DNA of 64,000 nt from Hsuehochloa calcarea (taxonomy: Eukaryota > Streptophyta > Magnoliopsida > Poales > Poaceae): positions 18,695,385 through 18,759,384 of the forward strand of contig CM070594.1 of assembly GCA_036346395.1 (NCBI GenBank), written 5' to 3'. The notes beneath the pieces were generated by a model, which saw nothing but the letters and a program-made list of their open reading frames with translations, searched no databases and was not told the DNA's origin. Positions 12,067 to 23,099 of the stretch are shown in pieces; position 1 is the stretch's first letter; the number at the start of each line of letters is the position of its first letter. Made by a program: the position numbers and the translations under genes.

Positions 12067-12078
12067 TGGTATCAGAGC
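12067..12078 (+). promoter_or_regulatory. Primer binding site (initiator Met-tRNA)
   Basis: TGGTATCAGAGC starts 2 bp after the 5' LTR. It is the standard complement of the 3' end of plant initiator Met-tRNA and would prime minus-strand DNA synthesis. Confidence 0.92.
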
Positions 12079-13311
12079 AATGCCGTCTAGTTCTAGATTC
12101 AGATTGGACACATATTGTGATATGTGGCAGTTATAGATGTGATCTATCTCTGTTTTTGGTGGTGGTCAATATGATCGTCCTTGTGCATTGGTGGTAGGAT
12201 GGGTTTTATTCGTTATTCTGTGATCGTGCTTGCATGGCCATATCACGACTTGCCTCTACCGGTCGATTTCCGCCATCGAGGCAAACAGTGATCGTAAATC
12301 CATTGGAGCACGCGAAGATCAATGTGGTTGATCGAATCGGAGTTACGATCGCTAAGTACCGGATGTTTTATTGCGCTTGTTGATGATCTGGATATTCGGA
12401 CCGCGCTTTTGTAGTGTGTGTTCTTGTTGCCCGTTAGAATGCTATTCCGTGCCTAACTTGTTTTTGCAAGTTGATGTGAATAGTATGACCCATGATGTAT
12501 GAGATGCATACATGTGTGTAATGTTCATGACCTGTGTGTCATGTTTATTGCAGCCCAAGGCTGTCTATATTTGTATAACGGCCTGCGTGAAGACTTGTGG
12601 TGCTAAATTTACTCCTTGTAATTTTATCCCTAGTGCTGTTAGGTGTAATGGCTTAGTGGGAGTACTTAGGGGTTTTGGCAACTTGGAGACATGGCGAGCA
12701 GGATGCTTGGCGATGGAGATCACCATATGGAAGGGTCATACTATAACACGATGCAATTTGATTGTCTGTGAATGCCCTTATATTCATGTTCATTTATTTC
12801 TATGCATGTTTTAATTGCTTGAAATACTTTGCATGGTAGAAGTAAATTTCCCTCAGGTAATATTAAGTTAAATTGATGCCCTCCCAATTAGCTGCACCAT
12901 CTATAGTCTTGTATTTTAATGGTAGATCTTGCTAAAGCAGAGTGCCATTAATATTCCTTGACTAGATGGGTTTGTGTCGGACACTTACACGCAAGCGTTG
13001 GTTTAACTTGACAAGGTCATCATAACGGTTATGGACTTTGGGGTATAGGGTTGGGTGCCCAAGCATAGAGATGCTACCCAACAACAAGAGTCATATAGAG
13101 ATATGATTAGCAAAGGGTTGCTTACCATATTCACTAATCTTCTAGCAGTGATGCCAAAGCTCACTAGTAGATTAACTGATTGTGGGTCTTGAATCACTAA
13201 ATGTCATAAGAGGGATATGGTATTCAGTGGGAGTATCTTCATTAAATTTTCTAATATAAGTTACTTTTCTTGAACATATGTCTTAGTGTTGCATATTTTA
13301 TGTTGTAGATC
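12079..13311 (+). other. Untranslated leader of the Copia element
   Basis: About 1.2 kb lies between the primer binding site and gag. Reading frames here are short and not similar to any family I know. Confidence 0.6.
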
Positions 13312-16300
13312 ATGGCACCAACTACTGTACCTACATCCAATTTTGCTTTACGTTCGATTCTTGATAAGGAAAAACTGAATGAACAAATTTTGCAGATTGA
13401 TCCCGCAACCTGAGAATTGTTCTTAGGCAAGATAAAAAGGAACATGTTCTAGAGGAACCAATTCCTAATGTGCCTGCTGAGAATGCTGCTACAACTCTTA
13501 AAACAGCCTATAAAAGGGCTTGTGATGAATCCCTTGATGTTAGCTTTCTCATGCTTGCTGCAATGAACTCAGACCTTCAGAAGCAGTTTGAGAACATTGA
13601 GACCTACGATATGATCGTGGCGCTCAAAGGCATGTTTGAGACAAAAGCAAGGACTGAGAGATATAAGATCTTAAAGAAATTGTTTAGTTGTAAGCAAACT
13701 GAGGGTAGTCCGGTGAGCCCTCATGTGATCAAGATGGTTGGTTACACACAGAGCTTGAAAAAACTTAGTTTTCCACTTAGTCAAGAGTTGGCTACAGATT
13801 TGATTCTTGCTTCGCTTCCTGCAAGCTATGGATAGTTCATTATGACTTTTCATATGAATGGCTTAGACAAAAATCTCACCGAACTGCATATGATGCTTAA
13901 GACTGCAGAGGACAGCATTAAGAAAAGCAACAGTCATGTAATGATTGTGCAAAAGAGTACTAGCTTCAAAAAGAAGGCTAAAACTTGGGTCAAAGGTAAA
14001 GGCAAGGTTTCGGATGGGATCCAAGCTGTCAAGCCTAAACCCAAGACCAAGTTTGGCCCGACTCAAGAGAATGAATGCTTTTACTGCAAGTAGATAGGTC
14101 ACTGGAAGAGGAACTGCAAGAAATACCTGGCTGATCTGAAAAGGAATGGTGGGACTAAAATTTCCACTTCAGGTCTTAATGTTATAGATGTTTTTCTTGC
14201 TGATTCTTATGTTAACTCGTGGGTATTTGATACCGGATCGGTTGCTCATATTTGCAATTCGATTCAGAGTCTAAAAAGGAGTAGAAGATTAACAAGGGGT
14301 GAGATGGATCTTCGCGTTGAGAATAAAGCAAGAGTTGCTGCATTAGCCGTTGGGACTTTGTCATTACTTTTTCCTTTAGTATTTATCATGGAACTAAATA
14401 ATTGTTATTACATTCCAACCATATGTAGAAATATCATCTCTGCATCATGTTTGATGGCAGAGGGTTATAAGTTCATTATAGAGAACAATGGTTATTCTAT
14501 ATTTTTGAATGAAGTGTTTTATGGCTATGCTCCCGTTTTGAACGGGTTGTTTATTTTGAATCTTGATGTTGCACCCATCTATAGTATTAATGCAAAGAGG
14601 CTTTGGCCTAATGATATGAATTCCACTTTTATTTGGCATTATCGTTTGGGTCACATCAGTGAGAAAGCATGAAAAGGCTCCATAGTGATGGAATTCTAAA
14701 CTCATTTGATTTGGAATCATTTGAAACGTGCAAATCTTGCCTGATCGGAAAGATGACCAAGACACCTTTCACAGGTCGGAATGAAAGGGCATCCGACTTG
14801 TTGGCACTCATACATACTGATGTGTGTGGACCAATGAGCACGACAGCTAGAGGTGGTTTTCAGTACTTCGTTACTTTCATTGATGACTTTAGTAGATATA
14901 GATATATCTATTTAATGAGGCACAAGTCGGAATCCTTTGAAAAGTTCAAGGAGTTCCAAAATGAGGTACATAATCAACTAGGCAAGACAATCAAGTCCTT
15001 ACGATCTGATCGTGGAGGAGAATTTTTGAGCCATGATTTTGGTGATCACTTGAAACAATGTGGAATTGTTCCACAGATTACACCACCAGGTACTCCACAG
15101 TGGAATGTGGTGTTCGAGCGGCGTAATCGGACCTTGTTGGACATGGTTCGGTCAATGATGAGCCAATCGGATCTGCCATTGTATTTTTGGTGTTACGCTC
15201 TAGAAACTGCCGCTTTCACTTTGAATAGGGTACCATCTAAATCAGTAGATAAGACGTCATATGAGATATTGACTGGGAAGAGTCCTAGTTTGTTTTTTCT
15301 AAAGATTTGGGGATGTGATGTCTATGTTAAACGTTTGACGTCTGACAAACTCACACCCAAGTCAGATAAATGCTTCTTCATAGGATATCCTAGAGAAACC
15401 AAAGGATATTATTTCTACAATCATGAGGAGGGCAAAGTTTTTGTTGCCCGAAATGGTGTCTTTTTGGAGAAAGAGTTTCTTTCAAAAGGAGTCAGAAGGA
15501 GAAAGATGCAACTCGAAGAAGTTCGGGAAACATCTAAAAGTGTTTCAACTCCTACTGAACCTCTACAGGACGAACAAAGTGTTGTTGAACCTGTAGGTGA
15601 GACATCAGCCCTATGTAGATCTAAAAGGCCGCGTCAATTGCCTATAAGGTATGGGCATGACATATTATTGTTGAATAATGGTGAGCCTAAAACTTACAAG
15701 GAAGTGATGATGGACCCAGAATCTGAGAAATGGCTTGGAGCCATGAAGTCCGAGATAGACTCCATGAGTGTCAATCAGGTTTGGAACCTGGTCGATCCAC
15801 TTGATGGTGTTAAAACCATTGAGTGCAAATGGATCTATAAGAAAAAGATTGATATGGATGGAAATGTTCACATTCATAAAGCTCGACTTGTCGCAAAAGG
15901 GTTTCGACAAGTTCAATGAGTTGACTACGATGAGACTTTCTCACCAGTAGTGATGCTTAAATCTATTCGAATCATTCTAGCTATTTCTGCGTATTTTGAT
16001 TTTGAGATATGGCAGATGGATGTCAAAATGGCTTTCCTTAATGGAAACCTAAGTGAGGATGTGTACATTACACAACCTGAAGGTTTTGTCGATCCAAAGA
16101 ATGCTAGTAAAATGTGCAAACTTCATAAATCCATTTATGGGTTGAAGCAAGCATCTCGGAGTTGGAATCTGCGTTTTGATGAGGAAATCAAAAGGTTTGG
16201 TTTTATCAAAAACAAAGAAGAACCTTGTGTTTACGTGAAGGTTAGTGGGAGCGCACTTGTAATCCTAATCTTATATGTGGATGACATATTATTGATTGGG

Positions 16301-17212
16301 AATGACATTCTTATGCTGGAATCCGTTAAGGTATCATTGAAAAATAGTTTTTCTATGAAAGACCTAGGAGAGGCAGCATATATCTTGGGAATAAAGATCT
16401 ATAGAGATAGATCAAGAATGCTAATTGGATTAAGCTAAAGTACTTACATTGACAAGGTGTTGAATAGGTTCAACATGCATGATGCCAAGAAAGGGTTCTT
16501 GCCTATGTCACATGGCATAAATCTTAGCAATAATCAGTGTCCTTCGACTACTGATGAGCAAGATTGTATGAATAGTATTCTATATGCTTCGACCATTGAA
16601 TCTATTATGTATGCCATGGTTTGTACCCGACCAGATCTATCGTATGCTCTAAGTGTTACAAGCAGATACCAGGCTGATCCCGGTGAAGGTCACTGAACAG
16701 CTGTGAAAAACATTCTTAAGTACTTGAGAAGAACTAAGAATGTGTTCCTTGTTTATGGTGGTGATGAAGAGCTCGTTGTAAAGGGTTACACCGATGCAAG
16801 CTTCCAAACCGACAAAGATGATTATCGTTCGCAATCTGGTTTTTTATTCATTTTGAATGGAGGAGCAGTGAGCTGGAAAAGTTCCAAGCAAGAAATGGTT
16901 GCTGATTCCACGACGGAGGCCGAGTACATTGCAGCTTCTGAAGCTGCGAAAGAAGGTGTTTGGATAAGGAATTTCCTTGCTGAGTTGGGTGTAGTTCCGA
17001 GTGCCTTGTGCCCATTGGATCTCTATTGTGACAATAATGGAACCATTGCGCAGGCTAAGGAGCCGAGATCCCATCAGAAGTCCAAACACATACTCATGCG
17101 TTATCATCTCATTCGCTAACTGGTCGATAGAGGAGATGTTAAGATATGCAAAGTTCATACGAATTCAAAAGTTGCTGATCCGTTGACTAAGCCTCTCTCA
17201 GCCAAAACATGA
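13312..17212 (+). pseudogene. Copia gag-pol polyprotein (inactivated)
   Basis: One polyprotein in Copia order. The gag region (13312-14200) has a zinc knuckle of CX2CX4HX4C spacing interrupted by a stop at 14091-14093. The protease region has the WVFDTGS motif (about 14220). A GAG-pre-integrase segment has WHYRLGH (about 14635). The integrase has Asp in IHTDVCGP, Asp in LRSDRGGEF and Glu in FERRNRT. The reverse transcriptase has WQMDVKMAFLNG and the YVDDILL active site (about 16273-16293). RNase H carries KGYTDASF and the catalytic-type Glu in TTEAEY. There is an early stop near 13411, stops at 13833, 14091, 15917, 16436, 16694 and 17117, and a frameshift near 14670. All catalytic residues named are still present, so decay is by scattered hits. 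Confidence 0.93.
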
Positions 17213-17264
17213 GGCGCACACAAGAGCTATCGGTATTAGATACTTAAATGATTGACTCTAGTGC

Positions 17265-17274
17265 AAGTGGGAGA
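17265..17274 (+). promoter_or_regulatory. Polypurine tract before the Copia 3' LTR
   Basis: AAGTGGGAGA ends one base before the 3' LTR start and would prime plus-strand synthesis. Confidence 0.75.
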
Positions 17275-17484
17275 CTATTGGAAATATGCCCTAGAGATAA
17301 TCATAGAGATGATGATATTTCATTATGTTCATGTTTTTGATAATATGTTATCATGTTCCTTGAATGAATCATTTGTTATAGATTAATAAGCATGTGACTT
17401 GTTGGTGGAACTCTTTAACTTATATGATGTCATTCTAAATGTTTCCCTGGTCGGAACACCAGTGATTCTATGACTAGCACATGT

Positions 17485-17734
17485 TGTAACACCCTGACAC
17501 AAAATCGGCTCAATACCCAGCCCACCGTGGGGCGGACCCGCCCATACATAGCACCTCACTTACACTTTCGTCCTCGCTTCGTGTAAAAGGGTTAACCCGG
17601 AGGTGCTACGTTTGGATCCAACAGGCATTATATACCACTACAACTCACTTGAGACAAGCAATATGGGACTAATCCCACCACACAACTCTTCATGGGCCAC
17701 ATGGGCCATGCTATGAGCAGGCCGGGGTATTACA
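17485..17734 (-). repeat. 3' LTR of the TRIM
   Basis: 250 bp, TGTAACACCC at the left edge and GGGGTATTACA at the right edge on the plus strand. It is the 3' LTR because the primer binding site adjoins the other copy. Confidence 0.9.
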
Positions 17735-17928
17735 CTCACCCCCCTTAAGGGCTAATGCCCTCGGCAGCATACCGCATCTGCTGCAAATGCCCGAACCACC
17801 CCTCGGTACACGTCAGTCGTCCGGTCTTGGCACATATGCCATGCCATGTGTCCACTCCGGGCCCACATGCGCCATGCGCCATATGCCCACGCCCCTATCC
17901 CGCACGCGCCCGTGCAGCGAAGGTTGAT

Positions 17929-17940
17929 GCTCTGATACCA
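17929..17940 (-). promoter_or_regulatory. Primer binding site of the TRIM
   Basis: The reverse complement reads TGGTATCAGAGC, 2 bp from the 5' LTR at 17943-18192, and fixes the element's orientation as minus. Confidence 0.88.
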
Positions 17941-17942
17941 TC

Positions 17943-18192
17943 TGTAACACCCTGACCCAAAATCGGCTCAATGCCCAGCCCACCGTGGGGCGGACCCGCC
18001 CATACATAGCACCTCACTTATACTTTCGTCCTCGCTTCGTGTAAAAGGGTTAACCCGGAGGTGCTACGTTTGGATCCAACAGGCATTATATACCACTACA
18101 ACTCACTTGAGACAAGCAATGTGGGACTAATCCCACCACACAACTCCTCATGGACCACATGGGCCATGCTATGAGCAGGCCGGGGTATTACA
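17943..18192 (-). repeat. 5' LTR of the TRIM
   Basis: 250 bp and same length as the partner LTR, with a few substitutions (for example CTGACCC against CTGACAC at the left end). Confidence 0.9.
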
Positions 18193-19599
18193 CATGTATT
18201 GATTGATGACCTGGTTTCACCGGTCATGGATATAGGGATATCGAATCAATAATGTGAGCACATGTTAGAGAACATGGGGTTGGATAGACCCATCATTGAG
18301 ATATTATTGAGATTGTTATGAATCTTTGTGTCATTAGTTGGTCTCAAGTAATGATGATGTATAATCCTTAGACCTGAGATCAGCATGGTTCCCTACATGT
18401 GTAATAGCACTCTTAGGGGTTGCCAAATGCTACTCGTAACTAGGTAGTTATAAATGTAGATTTCGGGTATGCTATGAAACATGCGGAGGGATGTGACTGG
18501 TCGAGATAGGATTTGCCCCTCCTAACATAACAGGAGAGATGTCTGGGCCCCTCGTGGTGATCGGATAAAGAAACTGCATGGCCATACCACTAGTGGTCGA
18601 AGTATCGACTACATGATGTTATCCGACACTCGATCGAGAAAGTATTGAACAGTCTATGGATGACACAACATCTCACTTGGAGTTCAACTAGGCATTGTGA
18701 GGCAAAGGGAGAATGCATGAGTAGGTTGCTTAGTTCGATCAGTTACGGACTAGTCGTATGGAGATACGAGCTGGTCATAGATTGATCGAACGTAATCACA
18801 GAATGGTAAGAACCTGGTCGTAAGGAGTTACGAACTGGTCGTGACCAATTGCAACCTGGTCGTATAGAGATATGAACTGGTCGTAAGTGATGAGGGCCTG
18901 GTCATAGATCATATTACATCAAGGTTCGTCCGATATATTCTATGTGTATTTGGGAATCGTTATGTGCTACTAGGTATCGCTAATGACTAGTGATCGAAAA
19001 ATTGTTTCCGAGTTATAACCGATTACACATGAACCTGTGGGGTCACACACTTAAAGGGCAAGGATCTATTTTGGATGGTGATCCGAATTCGTATAGGCCA
19101 CGACTTCCTAATGGGCCTCCAGGTCGAGACCCATCATGGATGCCTATATAAAGAGGGGCGGTGGCATGGGATGAAGGAGAGGATGATCTTTGGAAGAACT
19201 TCCAAAACCCTAATAGCCACGCCTTCTCAACCACACTGCCGGTGCTAGCACTCCAGCGCGTGGTGATCCTGCCTGTACGTGTGGATACCTCGGAGGTGCT
19301 GTTGCGAAGCATCAGTACTGGGATGATCCGCAACTTGTGACGTTCACCGGAGTCGGAGGAGAAGTCTCGCGACGAGTACGACCACTCGGAGGAGCAGACG
19401 TGCTTCGAGTACAACCACTCGAACAAGAAGATGAGTCGTGAGTACAACTACGACTGCATCAACTAGCTACAACGACTCTACTTCCGCTACGAGTCAGCGC
19501 ATCTAGCGGTAATCTCGTGATCTATTGCTTGCGGTGGTTCCTTGGTTGCGCGGTAAAAAATTTGTTTGTGCTATCGTAGCCTTCTCGCGTTACCCTTCA

Positions 19600-20859
19600 C
19601 GAGAGTGTATGGCTGAACAACTCGTGCAAAACTGTATATATGCGTCACCGTAGGTTCCTTCCCAGGATTCACCATACCACAAGATGAAGAAACAATTCGA
19701 CAAAAATAAGGAGGATGGTTCAGCTCCAAAGGCTTTTAGAGGGAAAGAGGTCTATGATATGGTTAAGGATATCGATGTTGTGCTTGGGAAGGGACGTAAA
19801 TTAAGGACCCCTCCGAAAAACATCTGGAAGAAGCGGTCAAGTTTTTGGGACTTGCCTTATTGGGAGCACTTAGAAGTTCACCACTGCATCGACGTCATGC
19901 ACGTGGAGAAGAATATATGTGATAGCTTGATTGGTCTCTTACTGAACATTAGTGGCAAAACAAAAGACGGTGTTAACGCACGACGTGACTTGGTTGATAT
20001 GAACATAAGAACCGAGTTAGCACCCAAAGAGACTGATAAAAGATGAACGTACCTTCCCCCAGCTTGCTACACTTTGTCCAAGGTCGAGAGAAATAAACTG
20101 TGTCAAAACTTGCATGGTGTGAAAGTTTCGTCCGGTTACTCTGCCAATATTAAGAAACTTGTTTCCATGAAAGATTTGAAATTAATTGGTATGAAGTCTC
20201 ATGATTGTCATGTGCTGATGACACAAATACTTCCTGTTGTAATTAGGAATATCTTGCCGAACAAGGTCCGAGTGGCAATCTTTAGGCTGTGTTATTTCTT
20301 TAACTCAATTGCTCTGAACGTCATCGATCCCGAAGGACTCGACGATCTGCAGGCCGAGGTGGTCACGACTCTATGTCATCTTTAGATGTATTTACCTCCG
20401 TCATTTTTTGATATCATGGTCCGTCTCATTGTTCACCTTGTGAAAGAGATAAAGATATGCGGCCCTGTGTTCCTACGTCATATGTACCATTTCGAGAGAT
20501 ACATAGGAATTTTGAAGTCCTACGTATGGAATCAATCTCGGCCGGAGGGCAGTATCATCGAAGGTTATGCAACCGAAAAGGTCATTGAGTTCTGCGTCGA
20601 CTACATGGCTCAAGTGGAACCGATAGGTGTGCCTCTATCTCGTCATGAGGGGAGACTGGAGGGTATCGAGACCATCGGAAGGAAAGCAATCTCTCCCGAT
20701 CTACATACGTATGCGTAGGCCCATTTCACGATCTTGCAACACATGACCCAAGTGTCTCCGTACATCGACGAGCACAAAAACATGGTACACCAACAGAATC
20801 CAGACCAGTCGGAGGTTTGGATCACGAGAGAGTACAACCGTCGGTTCAATGAATGTTAA
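19600..20859 (+). pseudogene. TNP2-type CACTA transposase, 3' part plus DUF4218 region
   Basis: This continues the transposase from 10438. After the Copia TSD the frame reads through NNSCKTVYM and HRRFLPR, then shifts near 19680. From 19684 one frame runs to the TAA at 20857-20859 with three in-frame stops (20044, 20383, 20716). Typical blocks are FWDLPYWEHLEVHH and CIDVMHVEKNICDSL (about 19845-19930), a conserved transposase signature. The C-terminal DUF4218-type domain (about 20370-20640) has PPSFFDIMVRL, MYHFERYIG and GSIIEGYATEK. The three stops mean it is not functional. Apart from them, the frame is uninterrupted over 1.1 kb, which suggests fairly recent loss. Confidence 0.9.
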
Positions 20860-21310
20860 CATGGAAACGCGTCATGTGTTATGGACTTGTTATTCCGTTG
20901 TAATGTGGTGTCGACGTGGAATTGTCATGTGTTATGGACTTGTCATCTCTAATGTTGATGTTAATGCGGACTTCATTGTATCGTGTAGTATCAAATTTGG
21001 TTTCACTTGATTTCGAGTTAATTAAGTTGAATTACATATCCATGCGTGTATGTTGTGTATGAAAAATGCTATTATTGGAAAAATGGTAGATTAAATCCTA
21101 CTTGTTGCATTATCCTTTTGAAATGTTGATCCTCTACTGTTTTAACCATTAGAATATGGGTTAGGCATTATGTAATGTCAATTGGGACTTTTTAGTGCGG
21201 TTATCGCACAAATGCAACTAGAGAGAGATATTTTGGGAATTTGGGAATATTTTGAAAAATATCTAGAGAAGGTTTATCTGATATTTGATATGAAAATGAA
21301 ATAGAATTTA
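20860..21310. other. 3' flank of TNP2 gene in CACTA-B
   Basis: AT-rich sequence with a local near-repeat (CATGTGTTATGGACTTGT appears near 20873 and 20927). No gene is seen. It is probably the transposase 3' UTR and spacer. Confidence 0.45.
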
Positions 21311-21315
21311 TAATG

Positions 21316-21575
21316 AAGCGTCTGTGAACATCACAGACGGTTACTTAATGGAACCGTCTGTGATGTCAGTCATCACAGATGATTCCATTAAGTAACCGTC
21401 TGTGATTACTCACATCACTGACGATTCCATTAAAGAACCGTCTGTGATGTTAGAGTTATCACAGACGGTTCTTTAATGGAACCATCTGCGATGACTCACA
21501 TCATAGACGGTTCTTTAATGGAACCGTATGTGATGAGTTATCACAGATGGTTATATTATAGAACTGTCTGTGATG
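21316..21575. repeat. Internal cluster of CACTA subterminal-type palindromes
   Basis: At least six pairs of ATCACAGACGGTT...AACCGTCTGTGAT, with loops such as CTTTAATGG, lie in the middle of CACTA-B rather than at its ends. They stop just upstream of TATATAA at 21582. Repeat spacers here (ATTAAGTAA, TTTAATGG) differ from those at the element ends. Confidence 0.85.
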
Positions 21576-21581
21576 TTCCGC

Positions 21582-21588
21582 TATATAA
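21582..21588 (+). promoter_or_regulatory. TATA box for the second CACTA-B gene
   Basis: TATATAA follows the palindrome cluster directly and precedes a pyrimidine-rich leader (21600-21840) with direct repeats of CTCGATCCC-type sequence. Use as a promoter is inferred from layout. Confidence 0.5.
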
Positions 21589-22929
21589 GTGGCCGACTCG
21601 AAGGGTTGTGCACTCCGCCCTATCTTCCTCCCCAGAATCGCCCCCAACCTCGATCCCAACTCTTGGGGTTGTGCACTCTGCCCTAGTCTTCTTCCCCATA
21701 ATCACCCCCGACCTCGATCCCGACGCCACCCAACGTCTCCGACCAACGCTTCCTCCCTTCGTCCCCGCCTCCGACCAACGCCGCCTCCCTTCGTCCCTGC
21801 CTCCGACCAACGCCGCCTCCATTCGTCCCTGAAGTAAGGCTCGATCTCCTCCCTGATCCCGGCGCTGCTGGTGGTGATGGCTTGGTTCTCAATGTTGTTT
21901 CTCCCCTTGAATACCTATTTGGTCAAATAGCAGATTATACCTTTCTCAAAACTTTCGGGTGTGCTTGTTGGGGAATAATGAGTATGTGGTAGTGGCAGTA
22001 CTCATTGGGGTGTAGGATGTAGCAGCCCCTCTAGTATCAGCGTTTGTGCTTTCGACATTGTTGCTCACAGCTCCTGCATTGGTGGTGCTAGTTGCCTGTC
22101 CTGATAAACCTCTAAGTGATGGAGTCAACAAAAAAATCAAACTAGACAGGACAGAGAATTATAGGCACATAAAAAAATTAAAAGAGTGTATACAAATGCA
22201 GAGGTTTAAAGATATATAAAAATAGGAACTACAAAGAAGTTATTAAGACTATGCCAAATAAAGACAATGATCAATCAACCACAGTGTAGTAAATCTTGAC
22301 TGGACTTCTAAGGGAGTAACAATCCTATTAATTCCAACAAAATAAATTTTAGTATGTTGATTTGTAGTTATAGACAAGTATAATTGCATTGTCTATCATT
22401 CAAAATAATTGAACAACATGTGTAACGAATGTCTCTATTTCATGGAAAGTGTTAGGGGAAATATTTATTAATTGATTATTATTATTATAAACCCTTTTGC
22501 ACACAAGATTAAGTCAAATACATAGAAAAAATTGAAATAGCTAGCTATCACTCTAGACCATGAGCAACTCTTCTTAGTTTTCATAAACACACATATTGCA
22601 ATGTTTCTAATCAAAAGTAGTATTTGTTGTTTGTGTTTCTTGTCTACATCTCCTATTTCATTACAGAATAAATTTATTTGAAGTAATGAATTTAGTGATT
22701 CTTGTCATATTCTAATAGTTTGCTTGCTGCTATCAAATATTCTTGTCATATTTTGTTTCAGTGAATTGCATGTGATTGTTATGTCAGTCTAGCTAAGCAA
22801 TTCCATATATTTTATTTACTACGTATCATATATTTAGGTTCAATGGGTAACTTCTATTTGTTTATGTAATCATTGCGTACGTAACTTATATAGATAGCAA
22901 GTAAGCGAGATGGCATAGAGATGGCAGAG
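21589..22929. other. Leader/intron region of the second CACTA-B gene
   Basis: A C-rich leader holds repeated blocks of CTCCGACCAACGCCGCCTCC (21730-21835), then AT-rich, intron-like sequence runs to 22929. Small frames in the leader read differently in all frames and look non-coding. Confidence 0.45.
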
Positions 22930-23099
22930 TGTAATACCCGGCTTCGCCATAGCGTGGCCCATGTGGCCCATGAGGAGTTGTGTGGTGGGATTAGTCCGCT
23001 TGCCCCAATGAGTTGTAGTAGTATATAATGCCTTGATCTCCGATCAAGGTGAAAGTGTAAGTGGGGTGCTATGTGTGGCGAGTCCGCCCACGGCGAGAT
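22930..23099 (+). repeat. Truncated LTR related to the TRIM, inside CACTA-B
   Basis: It starts TGTAATACCCGG and follows the TRIM LTR (read from its minus strand) through GGCCCATGTGGCCCATGA, TTGTGTGGTGGGATTAGTC, TATATAATGCC and GAAAGTGTAAGT to CGCCCACGG. There similarity stops before the expected TTACA end. Orientation is opposite to the intact TRIM. No TSD can be assigned, so the 3' end has been lost or has diverged. Confidence 0.7.

Larger units (their letters stand above)
17485..18192 (-). mobile_element. TRIM (miniature LTR retrotransposon), TSD CATGT
   Basis: Two 250-bp direct repeats (17485-17734 and 17943-18192) flank a 208-bp interior. The target duplication CATGT is at 17480-17484 and 18193-18197. 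On the minus strand the LTR starts TGTAATACCCCGG and ends GTGTTACA. The interior has a minus-strand Met-tRNA primer binding site (TGGTATCAGAGC, 17929-17940) next to one LTR and a G-tract (17739-17744) near the other. No coding capacity is present, so proteins must come from another LTR element. The two LTRs differ at about seven positions by eye. Confidence 0.93.
10439..19599 (+). mobile_element. Ty1/Copia retrotransposon in the TNP2 gene, TSD CGAGA
   Basis: Two LTRs (10439-12065 and 17276-19599) flank a gag-pol region. Outside them is CGAGA on both sides (10434-10438 and 19600-19604). A Met-tRNA primer binding site follows the 5' LTR and a purine tract precedes the 3' LTR. The 5' LTR is 1627 bp; the 3' LTR is 1611 bp once the nested TRIM and its TSD are removed. 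The LTRs differ by scattered substitutions and small indels, including a 14-bp deletion near 17450. The 3' LTR start has mutated from TG to TA. Removing the element restores the TNP2 reading across the junction. Confidence 0.95.
17276..19599 (+). repeat. 3' LTR of the Copia element, split by a TRIM
   Basis: It starts TATTGGAAATATGCCC (TG mutated to TA) and ends ACCCTTCA. The TRIM at 17485-18192 interrupts it after AGCACATGT. Downstream sequence resumes with CATGTATTGATTGATG, exactly as in the intact 5' LTR near 10656. Confidence 0.93.

Noticed and set aside
12067..12078. TGGTATCAGAGC motifs (also 17929, 31269, 59837) as parts of tRNA genes
   Set aside because: They match only the 3' end of initiator tRNA and each adjoins an LTR, so they are primer binding sites.
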